A stretch of 64,000 nucleotides of DNA from Xestospongia muta (lineage: Eukaryota; Porifera; Demospongiae; Haplosclerida; Petrosiidae). Below are positions 19,776 to 32,147 of this stretch, one piece after another. The notes under the pieces were generated by a model. It saw nothing but the letters and a program-made list of their open reading frames with translations. It had not been told where the DNA came from and searched no databases. Position numbers and translations under genes: made by a program. Location: NCBI GenBank assembly GCA_963693285.1, contig OY848918.1, positions 15,808,263 through 15,872,262 on the forward strand. The letters run 5' to 3'. The stretch's first letter is position 1. Each line of letters opens with the position of its first letter.

Positions 19776-21190
19776 GACAGTATTAAAGGAGTCCATAGGA
19801 CACCTTTTACTGTCCATTAGTCCCTTACTAAAGGCAGTGTTAAAGGAGTCCAAAGGACATCCTTTACTATCCATTTGTCCTTTACGGACAAAGGGAAGGG
19901 ATGGACAAGCTGGGCTAAATGCAGTGTTAAAGGAGACTATAGGACATCCTTTACTCTCCTTTAGTCCCTTAGAGACAATGGGAAGGGATGGACAGGCATG
20001 ATTAAAGAGAGTATTAAAGGAGTCCAAAGGACATCCTTTACTGTCCATTAGTCCCTTATTAAAGGAGTCCAACGGATATCCTTTACTCTCCTTTAGTCCT
20101 TTAGGGACAAAGGGAAGGGATGGACAAGTTGGGCTGAAGGCAGTAGTAAAGGAGTCCATAGGACATCCTTTACTGTCCAGTAGTCACTTAGGAAGAAAGG
20201 GAAGGGATGGAGAGGCATGATTAAAAACAGTATTGAAGGAGTCCACAGGACATACTTTACTGTCCATTAGTCCATTAGAGACAAAGGAAAGGGATGGACA
20301 AGCATGACTAAAGAAAGTGTTAAAAGGAGTCCATAGAACATCCTTTACTGTCCACTAGTCCCTTAGGAATAAAAAAGGGATGGACAAGTAGGACTAAAGC
20401 TAATGTTAAAAGGAGTCCATAGGACATCCTTTATTATCCATTAGTCCCTTAAGGACAAAGGGAAGGAATGGACGAACTGGGCTAAAGTCAGTGTTAAAAT
20501 GAGTCCATAGGACATCCTTTATTGTCCATTTGTCCCCTAAGGACAAAGAGAAGGGATGGATAAGCAGGGCTAATGGCAGTCTCAAAAGGAGTCCATTGGA
20601 CATCCTTTACTCTCCTTTAGTCCCTTAGAGACAAAGGTAATGGATGGACAAGCATGACTAAAGACAGTGTTAAAGCAGTCCATAGGATATCCTTTACTGT
20701 CCATTAGTCTCTTAGAGACAAATAGAAGAAATGGACAAGGTGAACTAAATACAATGTTAAAGTAGTCCATAGGACATCCTTTACTGCCTATCAGTTCCTT
20801 AGAGACAAAGGGAAAGGATGGACAAGCTAGGTTAAAGCTAATGTTTAAAGGAGTCCATAGGACATCCCTTACTGTCCATTAGTCCCTTAGACATAAAGGG
20901 AAGGAATGGACAAGCAGGGTGAAAGGCAGTGTTAAAAGGGGTCAATAGAACGTCCTTTACTGTCCGTTATTCCCTTAGAGACAAAGGGAAGGGATGAACA
21001 AGCAGAACTAAAGGCAATGTTAAAGGAGTCCATAGGATATCCTTTATTCTCTTTTAGTCCCTTAGAGACAAAGGGAAGGGAAGAACAAGTAGGGCTAAAG
21101 GCATTGTTAAAAGGAGACTTCCTTTACTGTCCATTAGTCCCTTATACGCAAAGGGAGGGATGGACAAGCATGATTAAAGAAAGGGTTTAA
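19776..21190. repeat. 87-bp hairpin satellite, array A (about 16 units)
   Basis: Tandem units of about 87 bp are built from three blocks. The first is AAAGGAGTCC-ATA-GGACATCCTTT, an interrupted palindrome. The second is TGTCCATTAGTCCCTTAGGGAC, with the inner palindrome GTCCC-TTA-GGGAC. The third is AAAGGGAAGGGATGGACA, whose ATGGACA pairs with TGTCCAT of the second block. A variable linker (AGCAGGGCTAAAGGCAGTGTT) joins units. On the - strand a 29-codon periodic frame (MDSKGCPLDSFN...FVPKGL) stays open for up to 128 codons before stops. Some units lack an internal 42 bp, which keeps frame. Confidence 0.95.
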
Positions 21191-21864
21191 ACAAACATGT
21201 GTCGGATATGATGCACTCTACGCGTATTCCTGCTCACTATAAAAGGGGGGTGGGCTGCCCGGAAGGAAGTGACACCTAGCAAAGAGTGAGATGGCGGTTA
21301 TATTCAAATCTAGATGTCGTTCTAGATAGTAGCCATACCAACCAGAACAACCTACGCAAAACATCTATAACATTTGTAATAGTTAGCTCTAGGTACAAAC
21401 ATGTGTTATCTCAATTACATGGTTGATAATAATAGGTAACAACTTTTATTGCTGTACTGCACTTATACGTGGCAGAATCAAAGATGGCTGACATAAGACC
21501 ATAGTTGTCTAAATCAGATTGCCCAGCAGGAGTTAGAACTTTTCTAACATGGTCCAACTTTCTCTTGAACACATTCTTCCCCTCTAGACTGTCAAAGTCG
21601 ATCACAAGAGAGAGTCTTACACGTTTTCTACTACTCGCCATTTCACTACAGAAACTTACACGTATCCAAAAAACGGGAATATCTGCACCGAACATACGCA
21701 TAATATTAATTAAGCAGCTGTTGCAACAGCTACAGGAAGTGCATATGTATGATGTACACAGGAAAAGAAACACAGTTTCTGTTTTTTGATATTGAAAAGT
21801 TTTGTGTGTGCCATTTTGTGGGCAACCCAGATCCCTTTTATACTGTGCATGCTCGTCTATGGAG
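21191..21864. other. Unique segment interrupting satellite array A, with a TATA-like site
   Basis: This segment is not satellite. It has higher GC near its left end and a TATAAAAGG box at 21238-21246 on the + strand, followed by GAGATGGCGG about 45 bp on. A - strand exon-like frame occupies 21469-21641 and is listed separately. It could be an inserted element or an original single-copy sequence into which the satellite expanded on both sides. Confidence 0.5.
21469..21641 (-). CDS. Isolated first exon of an unidentified protein
   Basis: From an ATG at 21641 the - strand reads MASSRKRVRLSLVIDFDSLE and continues through FKRKLDHVRKVLTPAG and LDNYGLMSAIFDSA to a donor (CCAC|GTATAAGT) at 21469, about 57 codons. 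The composition (basic, amphipathic, no low complexity) looks like real coding sequence. It reminds me of N-terminal exons of transposon-linked genes in fish and corals, which I cannot name. No second exon is visible before the satellite resumes. It may be an orphan exon. Confidence 0.4.
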
Positions 21865-22927
21865 ACCAAAGGACATCCTTTACTGTCCATTAGTCCCTTA
21901 GGGACAAAGGGAAGGGACGGACAAGCTGGGATAAATGCAATGTTAAAGGAGTCCACAGGACATCCTTTACTGTCCATTAGTTACTTAGGGACAAAGTGAA
22001 GGGGTGGACAAGCAGGGCTAAAGGCATTGTTAAAAGGAGATTTCCTTTACTGTCCATTAGTCCCTTAGACACAAAGGGAAGGGATGGACAAACATGATTA
22101 AAAACAGGATTTAAGGAGACCAAAGGACATCCTTTACTGTCCGTTAGTCTATTAGAGACAAAGGGAAGGGATGGACAAGCTTGACTAAAGATGGTGTTAA
22201 AAGGAGTCAATAGGACATCCTTTACTGTCCATTAGTCTATTAGGAACAAAGGAAAGGGGATAAACAAGTAGGACTAAAGGCAGTGTTAAAAGGAGTCCAT
22301 TGGACACCTTTACTCTCCTTCAATCCCTTAGAGACAAAAAGAAGGGATGGATAAGCAGGGCTAAAGGCAGTGTTAAAAGGAGTCCATTTGACATCCTTTA
22401 CCGTCCATTTGTCCCTTAGGGACAAAGGAAGGGATGGCCAAGTTGGGCTGAAGGCAGTGTTAAAAGAGTCCATAGGATATCCTTTACTGTCCATTAGTTA
22501 CTTAGGGACAAAGGGAAGGGGTGGACAAGCATGATTTAAGACAGCATTAAAGAAGTCCATAGGACATCCTTTAATGTCCGTTAGTCCATTAGAGACAAAG
22601 GGAAGGGATGGATAAGTAGGGCTAAAGACAGTGTTAAAAGGAGTCCTTTGGACATCCTTTACTCTCCTTTAGTAACTTAGTGACAAAGGGAAGGGATGGA
22701 CAAGCATGACTAAAGACAGTGTTAAAGCAGTCCATATGACAACATCCTTTACTGTCCATTAATCCCTTAGAGACAAAGGGAAGAAATGGACAAGGTGAAC
22801 TAAATGCAATGTTAAAGTAGTCCATAGGGCATCTTTTACTGTCCATTAATCCCTTAGAGACAAAGGGAAGGGATGGACAAGCTGGGCTAAAGCTAATGTT
22901 AAAAGGACTCCATAGGACATCCTTTGC
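21865..22927. repeat. 87-bp hairpin satellite, array A' (about 12 units)
   Basis: Same unit as array A, resuming after the unique insert. The - strand 29-residue periodic frame is open for 77-99 codons in places. The array ends abruptly at 22927, where a 128-bp tandem repeat begins. Confidence 0.95.
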
Positions 22928-23440
22928 AGCCATATTCCTATATTATAAAAATGACTATTACAGACAAATTCAAACATTACCAGCAATAGCTTTTTGTTAA
23001 CATTTAATGTTATTACTGGGTGGAGCACCACATCCACTTTGCAATAGCCTCAACTACATTCCTATATTATAAAAATAATTATTACAGAGAAATTCAAACC
23101 TTAATTTACCAACAATAACTTTTTCTTTAATATTTTCTGTTCTTTTTGGTGAAGACACCACACCTGCTTTGCCTGATACCCTTGGCTACATTTCTATATT
23201 ATAAAAATGACTATTACAGACAAATTCAAACTTTAAGTTACCAGAAATAACTGTTTCTTCAACGTTTTTCTGATTTTTTGGGGTGGAGACACCACACCCA
23301 CTTAGCAATAGTCTTGGCCACATTCCTATTATTACAAAAATGACTATTACAGACAAATTCAAACCTTATGGCACCAGCAATAACTGTTTCTTTAACATTT
23401 GCTGTTATTTCTGGGTGGAGACAAAATACCCACTTTGCAA
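22928..23440. repeat. About 128-bp tandem repeat, four units (left copy)
   Basis: Units begin with ATTCCTATATTATAAAAATG at about 22933, 23059, 23190 and 23322. They contain GACAAATTCAAAC, TTACCAGCAATAAC and GTGGAGACACCACACCCACTT. The last unit runs into the first exon-like segment of the HECT relic. A shorter version precedes the other HECT copy at 49201-49665. Confidence 0.85.
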
Positions 23441-23441
23441 T

Positions 23442-26284
23442 AGTGTCAGGAAGAAGCTGCTCACGTTCTCAGATCTACTTCAAATCGTCGAAATACGACA
23501 GAGACGTCGCAGCAAGACCTACCTGGACCCAGCTCTTCCAAGCAGTTGCGAGGTGATCTTAGCACGTCGTTGTTACCGACACCAAGAAAAAACGAGACTG
23601 GGTTAGTGAGTTGTTTGCTTGCATTACACATACATGCTACATGATGTACACACATTTGCACGTGTGTGTGTATGTCTGTGTGTGGGTGTGCTCCAGTAAG
23701 AGCTTTGTATGCTATATCTACTTAATGCCTTTTGCCATGGTAAATTGAGGTCATACATTGTTTTTAGATTTTCAGGGGTCAATCTGTCCCTGCTTAATCC
23801 TTGGCAAGGAAGAGGAAAGGGCTGACATTCCCCATACCAAAAGGCAATGATCAAACCTAGATGTCATACATGGACACACAAATTTATCTGCCTAGCAGAC
23901 ACTCATCAAGAACAAGTACCCTCAATGACTGAACGTCATAGACTTTGAAGTGCTGGGTTAGGAGAAAAGAAGATTTTCTTTCGTCTGGATGGGGACTGGA
24001 GCCATATCAAAGAAATTTTGATGGAAACCTTTCCACCATTAAAGATTGTTGGTGGTATGGAACTTCTCCTTACTGCTGGTTCTTATTTAAAAAATTAGTA
24101 GTAATCGAGACCAGATATATAATTAGTGTCCTGAGGTTAAAGAGTATGTGGATCAAGCAAAGGTGTATGTGAGACCTCTTCAAGTGGATTTGCCATTAAC
24201 CTATGATGTTGACTTGCTAGAGGTCAGTAATATTAATACTTAATATTTAACTGCTGTTATAACTTTTTATGTTCAACCTCCAAACTGACAAGATAAAAGA
24301 AAAATGTTTATTGTGTGAAGAACAAATTGCTATATATGAAATGAAAGATCATTTGCAAGTATGCAACAGTTCTGAAGAAATTGAGTGAGTTTATATAGCA
24401 TGTTATACAAACAGTATGTAATGATTAGAATACCACCTTAATGTATTTTTAAAATACTTACCATGATGTATAGGTGCAGAATAGAGGATATTGGCAACAA
24501 CATCCTAGCACCATTATCACTTTCAATGCCACAAATATTGGTACAAGCACCTGGCCCTTCTAGCGTGAGTGCAGTAGCAAGGTGAGCTATACTGTGTGAA
24601 ATTTACAAACTTCTGTGTCACCTTTGGTTGCCATGGACACTGTTGTGGTGTTGGCTAGGGAAAAACCAATAAAGTTGTACCTTCCTTTGTACAGGTGTTT
24701 GTGGTCATATCAAAGATAATAAGTTGTGATTGGTGGCATTGTTTCACAGTTTAGAAAGAGTAATATATGTTTATTACATAAAGATATAAGCATTAATTTA
24801 ATTAATTTAATATATAAGATATATTAAAGAGAGGAAGGTGTTGATATTGGTGGGCTCCGTTGTGAGTTTTGAAGGATCATGGTTAATAACATAGTGGACA
24901 AATACTGTTTTGGTGATGAGTGCAAGAAGACATTTTATCAAAATGTACCAGCATTGCATGTAAGTGAAGTGCATAAAGGAATGAGTGTTATGTGTATTCT
25001 AGAGCAAGGTTTTCATGCACATTGGGATGTGGATTGGCAAGTCAATTTTGCAAGAGGGCCATGGTTTTCCTGTATTGTTGCCAGAATTGTATCAGTACAT
25101 GGTCAGCAGAGACATCACAACAATTTCCATAGATGACAAAGAAATTACAGATCAGTCAGTTAAGTGCTTGGTAGCAGAGATGTGTACAGAATGGATAACA
25201 ATCCATAATCCATCGATGCTAATTCTGTTAGATCTCTGCTGTATATGACAACCAATCACTACAAAGTGTCTTGAGCCAAGAAGGATACCTCGCACTCTTG
25301 TTGGAAACAGATTACAGCAAACCAATCACTGCAATAACTCTTGCTGATCGTAATGTAATATCGGATGTTTTAAAAAGATATCACTATATGATCAAAGTAA
25401 AGGCTGACATCGACCAGTTTGTGGATGGGTTGAAGTTGTTAAAAATTAACAAATATATTTCCAGACACCCAGAAATAATGAAAGTGTTCTTCGTCACTGA
25501 TCATGATGATACAACCTAGAAATCACTCCTGGTATGTTTGGTGCATGTATCAACTCTAGATATTAATTTGCATAGTGTTGTTTTAGTCAGCTTTTTAATA
25601 GTTAGAGGTTTTGTTTCTTTAAATGATGTAATAATAAATTTTAAAAACAATAGTTATTGGAGTAGTTAGATGTTTACATTGGTTAGTTATTGCAACAACT
25701 CCAACATTTTGTTATTACTGTTTCAATTTTAGAACTATTTTTAAATCTCAACTATACTATTAGTAAATATCATACTATCATGATGGATTTTAGTGTTTGT
25801 TTTGATCAACCGAAGGAAGATTGAATTATGTCCGACTGTCTGTCTATTCTACTATTACAGACTACATCAAGATGCTCCTAAAACCAGAGTTTTCTCGTGG
25901 TGGGTATTGGTACACTAAGGAGAGGCGTAACCGAGAGAAGGCCACCTATATGTTCTTTTTAAGATTTCTCAATGAATGCCAGGGTAGAGAATTATTCAAC
26001 ATGGTAGTTTGTACATAATATTTACCAATGACCATTTTTTCATTTAGAAGGCTCTGTTCCAGTATCTTTGGAGGATGTGCTGGTATTCTTTACAGGCTCT
26101 GATAGAAAACCAGTTACTGGTTACAGTAAAGCACCGAGGCTGTTGTTTTCTAGTGACACAGGTCTGGCTACTTCGTGACTTCTCTCTCTCTCTCTCTCTC
26201 TCTGCCATTCACTCAAATTATAATGGATTTAAGGACAGTCTGGTATTGTCTCTGAAAAGACACATTGGTTTTAGATTAATTTGA
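23442..26284 (+). pseudogene. UBZ4-HECT ubiquitin-ligase-like gene relic, left copy
   Basis: Exon-like blocks in order: about 23442-23602, basic segment IVEIRQRRRSKTYLD. About 23965-24105, FRLDGDWSHIKEIL...FPPLKIVGGMELL. About 24135-24222, VYVRPLQVDLPLTY. About 24290-24385, a UBZ4-type finger CLLCEEQ...HLQVC (Cys-x2-Cys-x11-His-x3-Cys). About 24826-24960, the HECT N-lobe start EGVDIGGL. Then FMHIGMWIGKSILQEGHGFP; KADIDQFVDGLKLL (25413 on); MLLKPEFSRGGYW (25873 on); LEDVLVFFTGSDRKPVTGY; and the C-terminal GFKDSLVLSLKRHIGFRLI ending 26284. Defects: TGA replaces the TGG codon kept in the other copy in the N-lobe (near 24870). The UIM exons are deleted. A shared TAG follows ...TDHDDTT. The frame breaks in the C-lobe. 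HECT proteins transfer ubiquitin through a C-lobe Cys; here that position reads Arg (CGT, 26174-26176). Confidence 0.75.
26179..26202. repeat. (CT)n microsatellite in the HECT C-lobe, short allele
   Basis: About eleven CT units lie between codons for GLATS and AIHSNYNGF. In the other copy the same tract is about 260 bp. Read in frame with the downstream HECT end it gives Ser-Leu repeats. Confidence 0.9.
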
Positions 26285-26320
26285 AGACTTGATTTACTCG
26301 CATAACAATTAATTATTAAG

Positions 26321-26827
26321 GTGTGTTTTTGTGAATTGAATAAACAAAATTGTTCTATTAACAACATCAATATAACTGCAATACCTGGGATTGATATAAA
26401 TATATCGCTAGCTACTGTTGTTGCAAGAAAGGGCTTAACAGAGGGTGTGATTAAATTGACGTCATCAGGTAGCTCAAGTGGGCAAATTAGACTGAATGCA
26501 CAGTGTACCAATATTACCTTTAAGACAAAGCTTTTATTAATCAGCACAGGTATATGCCACACTTCAAAGTTCAATTGAACCTTTATCTGAACATTTAGCT
26601 AAAGTCATTGATATTACAATTGAGTTCTGTCCACATAGGTTTCTGTTGGGAAAGAACACTTGCGTTTGCAGACCTAAATTAAATTTATCTTCAATAACTT
26701 GTGATATTAACACTCAAAACTGCCCCTTTGACTATTGTAATGATGGAAATATTCAATTTAAAGTTACCTTTCCCGACCCACAGTGTCTTCACAAAAGGTC
26801 TGGCATACTATTTCATCATTTCTCTTA
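26321..26827 (+). pseudogene. Cys-rich extracellular-module fragment, left copy
   Basis: The reading KQNCSINNINITAIPGIDIN ... FCPHRF...NTCVCRP ... CDINTQNCPFDYC ... QCLHKRSGILF matches the cysteine spacing of a family I know from sponges, in which repeated N-glycosylation sites precede a C-P-x2-Y-C and Q-C-x-x-x-R-S-G-x-L-C-G module of a membrane protein. The fragment ends before the expected final Cys-Gly. A 2-nt loss relative to the other copy (TTAATCAGCACAGG versus TTAATCACAGCACAGG, near 26540) shifts the frame and gives a stop at 26576. It has no start, signal peptide or membrane segment, so I call it a relic. Confidence 0.6.
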
Positions 26828-29063
26828 AGTTTAAAATTATACCATATATTGACTATTGTTTAAGACTAGTTTAAAACAAGATAAAATGGATATGCTACTC
26901 TTTCTCAATAAAAGTATAAACTAAAAATTCAACAATCAATAAACTTATTAATGTAAAGTATTGAATCACTATTATTGAAACAAATATTTTGATCATATTA
27001 GCATTTCTAGCAACATAGACAAATCTTATGTTTAAATAACACAAGCAATAAGTTACCTTATTGTTCTTGAGAAAAAAATAATTTGTAGCAAAAATCTGCA
27101 GTAACTTTGATTTAAAATAATTTTATTACACAGGTAGTGCTGTTTGTAAACTCTTTAAATAAAAACTATTTCCTTACAAAAATAATAAAATCAACTAACT
27201 GCAACTTTTAAACTCCTATACTGGCACTGGTGTTTGAACTTTGTGGGTCTGTGTGCAATATGTATTGTAAGACTATCTATATGCATGCATGCATACGACT
27301 ACTCCATTTTTCATGCTACTTTTGAAGATTAAAAAAATAGGCTTTAAAATTATGAATGGATTTATGATGATATAACACACATTCTCACATCATATATGAA
27401 AATGTAGAAAAGCCTAAGTTATAAACCACATATAATTAACACACGGATATTCTTGTGATTAATAAGAAGGATACTAAATTTTATTATATAATATATGAAT
27501 ATTGTAGAAACATAGAAGGGAATAACTAAATGCATTTTACATAATTCACCAGAAGACTACAGCACATTCAAGTGATTAATTCCTTCTTCACACTTGAAGA
27601 CTAACATTATCAATACTTATTGAAAGTTGTGGAAAGGTGCTGAATGCTGCATTGTAATTATCATGATGAAGAGACAAAAGGCATATAAAATAATGAGGTT
27701 CTATAATGGTCTAATAAATGTAACATAGTAAGTTGAAACATGCTAGTTAGATTGTCCAATGAAGTAGAAGACACATTTACTTTGGTCATTTTCTCATATA
27801 GCATAAAACACTGTAGCATGGTTTATTAGTCAGGCTACCGAAAGTCAGCCTAGAAAACTGTAAGAAAGCAAATGGTAACAAACATCTATGATATTGAACA
27901 GACTTTGTCCTTGTCTATATATATCTCTTTTATAAAACTTTTTGATGATGGTAAAGTTAATGGAAAAACATAGCAACTGAAAAAACTAACATAATTTAAT
28001 ACATGTAGCCGTGAATTTTTTGAAAGTGACTACTTCTGTGCAAAATGTTTTATATAATTTCAGAGTGTTCATACCACACAAGCTATTTCCGCACTAGTCA
28101 CAACATTTACTTGGGTCTAATATCTCTACACTTAAAGCTGTGAGGCAAGCAAATACATTCATAGTAAACATAGTATCTACTTCACACCAGTTAAACAACG
28201 TTCATCAAAGCATACTTGTATTTGCATGACACTTGCAACAAAGTTTAGGCATCTCTGCACATGTGTATTCTGAGCTATCAGCTTATAGGTAATTGATTTA
28301 TACAATGAATATTATTACACAACTAACTGTTTTAATGTTTCAAATGTTCAACAGAATTGAACGATAATAAACAAAATAATATTAAAGTAGTTGACACATT
28401 GTTATGTCTTACATGACAAGCAACATATCTTCTTCACTTGTTTTAGAATTTTTTTATCAGTACTAGACAATCTCCTTTTCTTTATGGTACATCTTTTGTC
28501 TACATAGAAATGAACAATAAATATAATGAACTGACTATATTGTAATGACAAGGCTTAAATCTTTATGAGTGCCTGAAAAAGGTTCTGGAATAAAATATTA
28601 GACTCTGTCTACAAATTTTATTCACTAAAGCATAGAAAAGCTTATAGCCTTGCAAATGAGGGAGGGGGATACAAGTCCAACTTGAAAGCTCCACAGCAGT
28701 TCTGATATATAGAAGCTTTAAGTATTTGACAATTATGAATCCAATAACTACCCAGATATAATTATTTAGTCAAAAATAATTTTGTACACCAGGCAGGGTA
28801 ATCATAACATTACTACTCTATAGTCTACTGCAAGTAAATTTAATATAAAATATTAGTGTGTATAGTAGACTGTAACTTGTCCTCATAATCTTGTACATGT
28901 ACTCCTAAATTAAATTACCTTTAAAAAAGGTTGCTGACATAAACTACTTGTATAAGCATTAACTAGAGGTCTCAAGGTAATGTGCTGATTTAGCAAGAAC
29001 AAGTCAGATATCGTGACTGCTTCTTATCAATTATATGAGCACAGTACTCTAAATAAACAGCAA
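26828..29063. other. Non-coding AT-rich stretch, left copy
   Basis: I see no coding region. It contains a roughly 490-bp piece (26938-27424) that is absent from the right copy and bordered by ATAAA on both sides. The remaining sequence aligns with 53880-55552 of the right copy. Confidence 0.7.
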
Positions 29064-29283
29064 TTAGTTTGACGAAATCAGAGGACCTGGATATAGATGT
29101 GTATCACACACAGCACTGATAACTTTGTTACCTTCAGAAAACTTATTGTACATTGTACCACACACATCTTGAGCAGATACTTCATATAAAGAATCTGTTG
29201 GTGTGATGACCTCAATAGGAATAACAAGTGTTAAACCACATACATCTAGGGATAACTTGTGCTCTTTGAAAATTTCACTAATC
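29064..29283 (-). CDS. Conserved terminal exon of an unidentified gene, left copy
   Basis: After an acceptor (TTTCTTTGTCAG) the - strand reads ISEIFKEHKLSLDVCGLTLV and continues about 50 residues through YEVSAQDVCGTMYNKFSEG to PGPLISSN and a stop at 29064. In the right copy the same frame differs at only two bases, one silent and one Ser/Thr, so it may still be coding. Just upstream on the same strand (29390-29460) a frame reads KAGGDELCQQVF, reminiscent of the K-x-G-D-D-L-R-Q signature of phosphatidylinositol 3/4-kinases. The two pieces do not join cleanly in phase, so that assignment is weak. Confidence 0.4.
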
Positions 29284-29966
29284 CTGACAAAGAAGGAATG
29301 TATTAAATGTATTATGAAAGAATGTATCATTATATTATTATTACTGATCTATTATACAAGGAAAAGTTATTGTACCTTTTATGAAAACTTGCTGACATAA
29401 CTCATCACCACCAGCTTTGAGATGTAAACTCAATTGGCAAAATGTTATGGAAAATATTAGTACTATATTACATTTATACATATAATATATATACTCCATT
29501 CAGGTAGAATTTGACATTTGACTCAATATATTTTTATCTAATAACATACGTTAGTGAGAAATGGTTTTAATTATTTAACATACTTTGAAATAGTGTTTAA
29601 ATATCCAAAGCTCAGGCAATATCTAAAATAATTTGTCTTTCAGTAAGGTTTGTCTCATAAATACACAACATATCATTAACAAGCATTTGGACATGGATTC
29701 TCCAATTATAACAGAAGCTCTACAAACTATTAAAAAAAGGACAAAAAAGCAAACCAAAAGAAGGCTTTAGTGTAATTATAAAAAATCACTAAAGTTGTGA
29801 GGCTGCCAACATCAGGTATGTTATTATGGAACCTTTTGCTACAACACTTTCAAACTCTAAAATCTACTAATAATGTGCTACTATCTCTATACAGTTCAAA
29901 AAAGAATGAGCCGAGGATCAACAGTACTCTTAGTACATCATAGTTAGCACACCTATGATGCTCCAG

Positions 29967-30028
29967 ACGACACCACGTGGAGGTGGTACTGTATTGCCGT
30001 CCCCCCACCCTACCACCTCTCATTCTTT
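29967..30028. repeat. CCACGTGG site and 9-bp hairpin at the head of the minisatellite block
   Basis: The palindrome CCACGTGG is followed by GAGGTGGTA, a 22-nt loop rich in C, and TACCACCTC, a perfect 9-bp inverted repeat. The same roughly 70-bp segment occurs at 56482-56550 and again at 57001-57070, each time immediately before a 30-bp minisatellite. Confidence 0.75.
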
Positions 30029-30200
30029 TTTAATGGCCTAATATGCTCAAAATATATTTTTAATGGCCTAATATGCTCAAAATATATTTGTAATGGTCTA
30101 TTATGCTCAAAATATATTTTTAATGGTCTATTATGCTCAAAATATATTTTAAATGGCCTAATATGCTTAAATATTTTTAATGGCCTATCATGCTCAAAAT
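30029..30200. repeat. 30-bp minisatellite, left copy (about 6 units)
   Basis: Units of TTTTAATGGCCTAATATGCT followed by CAAAATATAT, with C/T and A/T variants, six units. They give way to the 56-bp array at about 30205. Confidence 0.93.
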
Positions 30201-30204
30201 AAAA

Positions 30205-32118
30205 ATCTCTGGGACTGTTACATTAGGACACAGTAGACAGGTGAGTTACGTTATGACACAGTAGATGGGAGTTTTACATTAGGACACAGTAGACAGGTGA
30301 GTTACGTTATGACACAGTAGATGGGAGTTTTACATTAGGACACAGTAGACAGGTGAGTTACGTTATGACACAGTAGATGAGAGTTTTTACATTAGGACAC
30401 AGTAGACAGGTGAGTTACGTTATGACACAGTAGATGGGAGTTTTACATTAGGACACAGTAGACAAGTGAGTTACGTTATGACACAGTAGATGGGAGTTTT
30501 ACATTAGGACACAGTAGACAGGTGAGTTACGTTATGACACAGTTGAGTAGATGGGTTTTACATTAGGACACAGTAGACAGGTGAGTTACGTTATGACACA
30601 GTAGATGGGAGTTTTACATTAGGACACAGTAGACAGGTGAGTTACATTATGACACAGTAGATGAGAGTTTTTACATTAGGACACAGTAGACAGGTGAGTT
30701 ACGTTATGACACAGTAGATGGGAGTTTTACATTAGAACACAGTAGACAGGTGAGTTTTGTTATGACACAGTTGATGAGAGTTTTTACATTAGGTCACAGT
30801 AGACAGGTGAATTACGTTATGACACAGTAGATGGGAGTTTTACATTAGAACACAGTAGACAGGTGAGTTTTGTTATGACACAGTAGATGGGAGTTTTACA
30901 TTAGGACACAGTAGACAGGTGAGTTACGTTATGACACAGTAATTGAGAGTTTTACATTAGGACACAGTAGACAGGTGAGTTACGTTATGACACAGTAGAT
31001 GGGAGTTTTACATTAGGACACAGTAGAGAGGTGAGTTACGTTATGACACAGTAGATGGGAGTTTTACATTAGGACACAGTAGACAAGTGAGTTACGTTAT
31101 GACACAGTAGATGGGAGTTTTACATTAGGACACAGTAGACAAGTGAGTTACGTTATGACACAGTAGATGGGAGTTTTACATTAGAACACAGTAGACAGGT
31201 GAGTTTTGTTATGACACAGTAGATGGGAGTTTTACATTAGGACACAGTAGACAGGTGAGTTACGTTATGACACAGTAATTGAGAGTTTTACATTAGGACA
31301 CAGTAGACAGGTGAGTTAAGTTATGACACAGTAGATGGGAGTTTTACATTAGGACACAGTAGACATGTGAGTTACGTTATGACACAGTAATTGAGAGTTT
31401 TACATTAGGACACAGTAGACAGGTGAGTTATGTTATGACACAGTAGATGGGAGTTTTACATTAGGACACAGTAGACAAGTGAGTTACGTTATGACACAGT
31501 AGATGGAAGTTTTACATTAGGACACAGTAGAGAGGTGAGTTACGTTATGACACAGTAATTGAGAGTTTTACATTAGGACACAGTAGACAGGTGAGTTACG
31601 TTATGACACAGTAGATGGGAGTTTTACATTAGGACACAGTAGAGAGGTGAGTTACGTTATGACACAGTAGATGAGAGTTTTACATTAGGACACAGTAGAC
31701 AGGTGAGTTACGTTATGACACAGTAGATGGGAGTTTTACATTAGGACACAGTAGACAAGTGAGTTACGTTATGACACAGTAGATGGGAGTTTTACATTAG
31801 GACACAGTAGACAAGTGAGTTACGTTATGACACAGTAGATGGGAGTTTTACATTAGGACACAGTAGACAAGTGAGTTACGTTATGACACAGTAGATGGGA
31901 GTTTTAATTAGGACACAGTAGACAGGTGAGTTACGTTATGACACAGTAGATGGGAGTTTTACATTAGGACACAGTAGACAGGTGTGTTACGTTATGACAC
32001 AGAAGATGAGAGTTTTACATTAGGACACAGTAGACAGGTGAGTTACGTTATGACACAGTAGATGGAAGTTTTACATTAGGACACAGTAGACACGTGAGTT
32101 ATGTTATGACATAGTAGA
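30205..32118. repeat. 56-bp dimeric minisatellite, left copy (about 34 units)
   Basis: Each 56-bp unit is two related 28-bp halves. Half a starts TTACATTAGGACACAGTAGA and ends CAGGTGAG. Half b starts TTACGTTATGACACAGTAGA and ends TGGGAGTT. Units are highly uniform; variants such as AATTGAGAGTT recur at intervals. No long reading frame is present. Confidence 0.96.
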
Positions 32119-32147
32119 TGGCCACATTCTATATAGTAAATGCACCA

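Noticed and set aside
19776..22927. CRISPR array
   Set aside because: Units are continuous 87-bp repeats with no unique spacers, in an intron-rich eukaryotic context.
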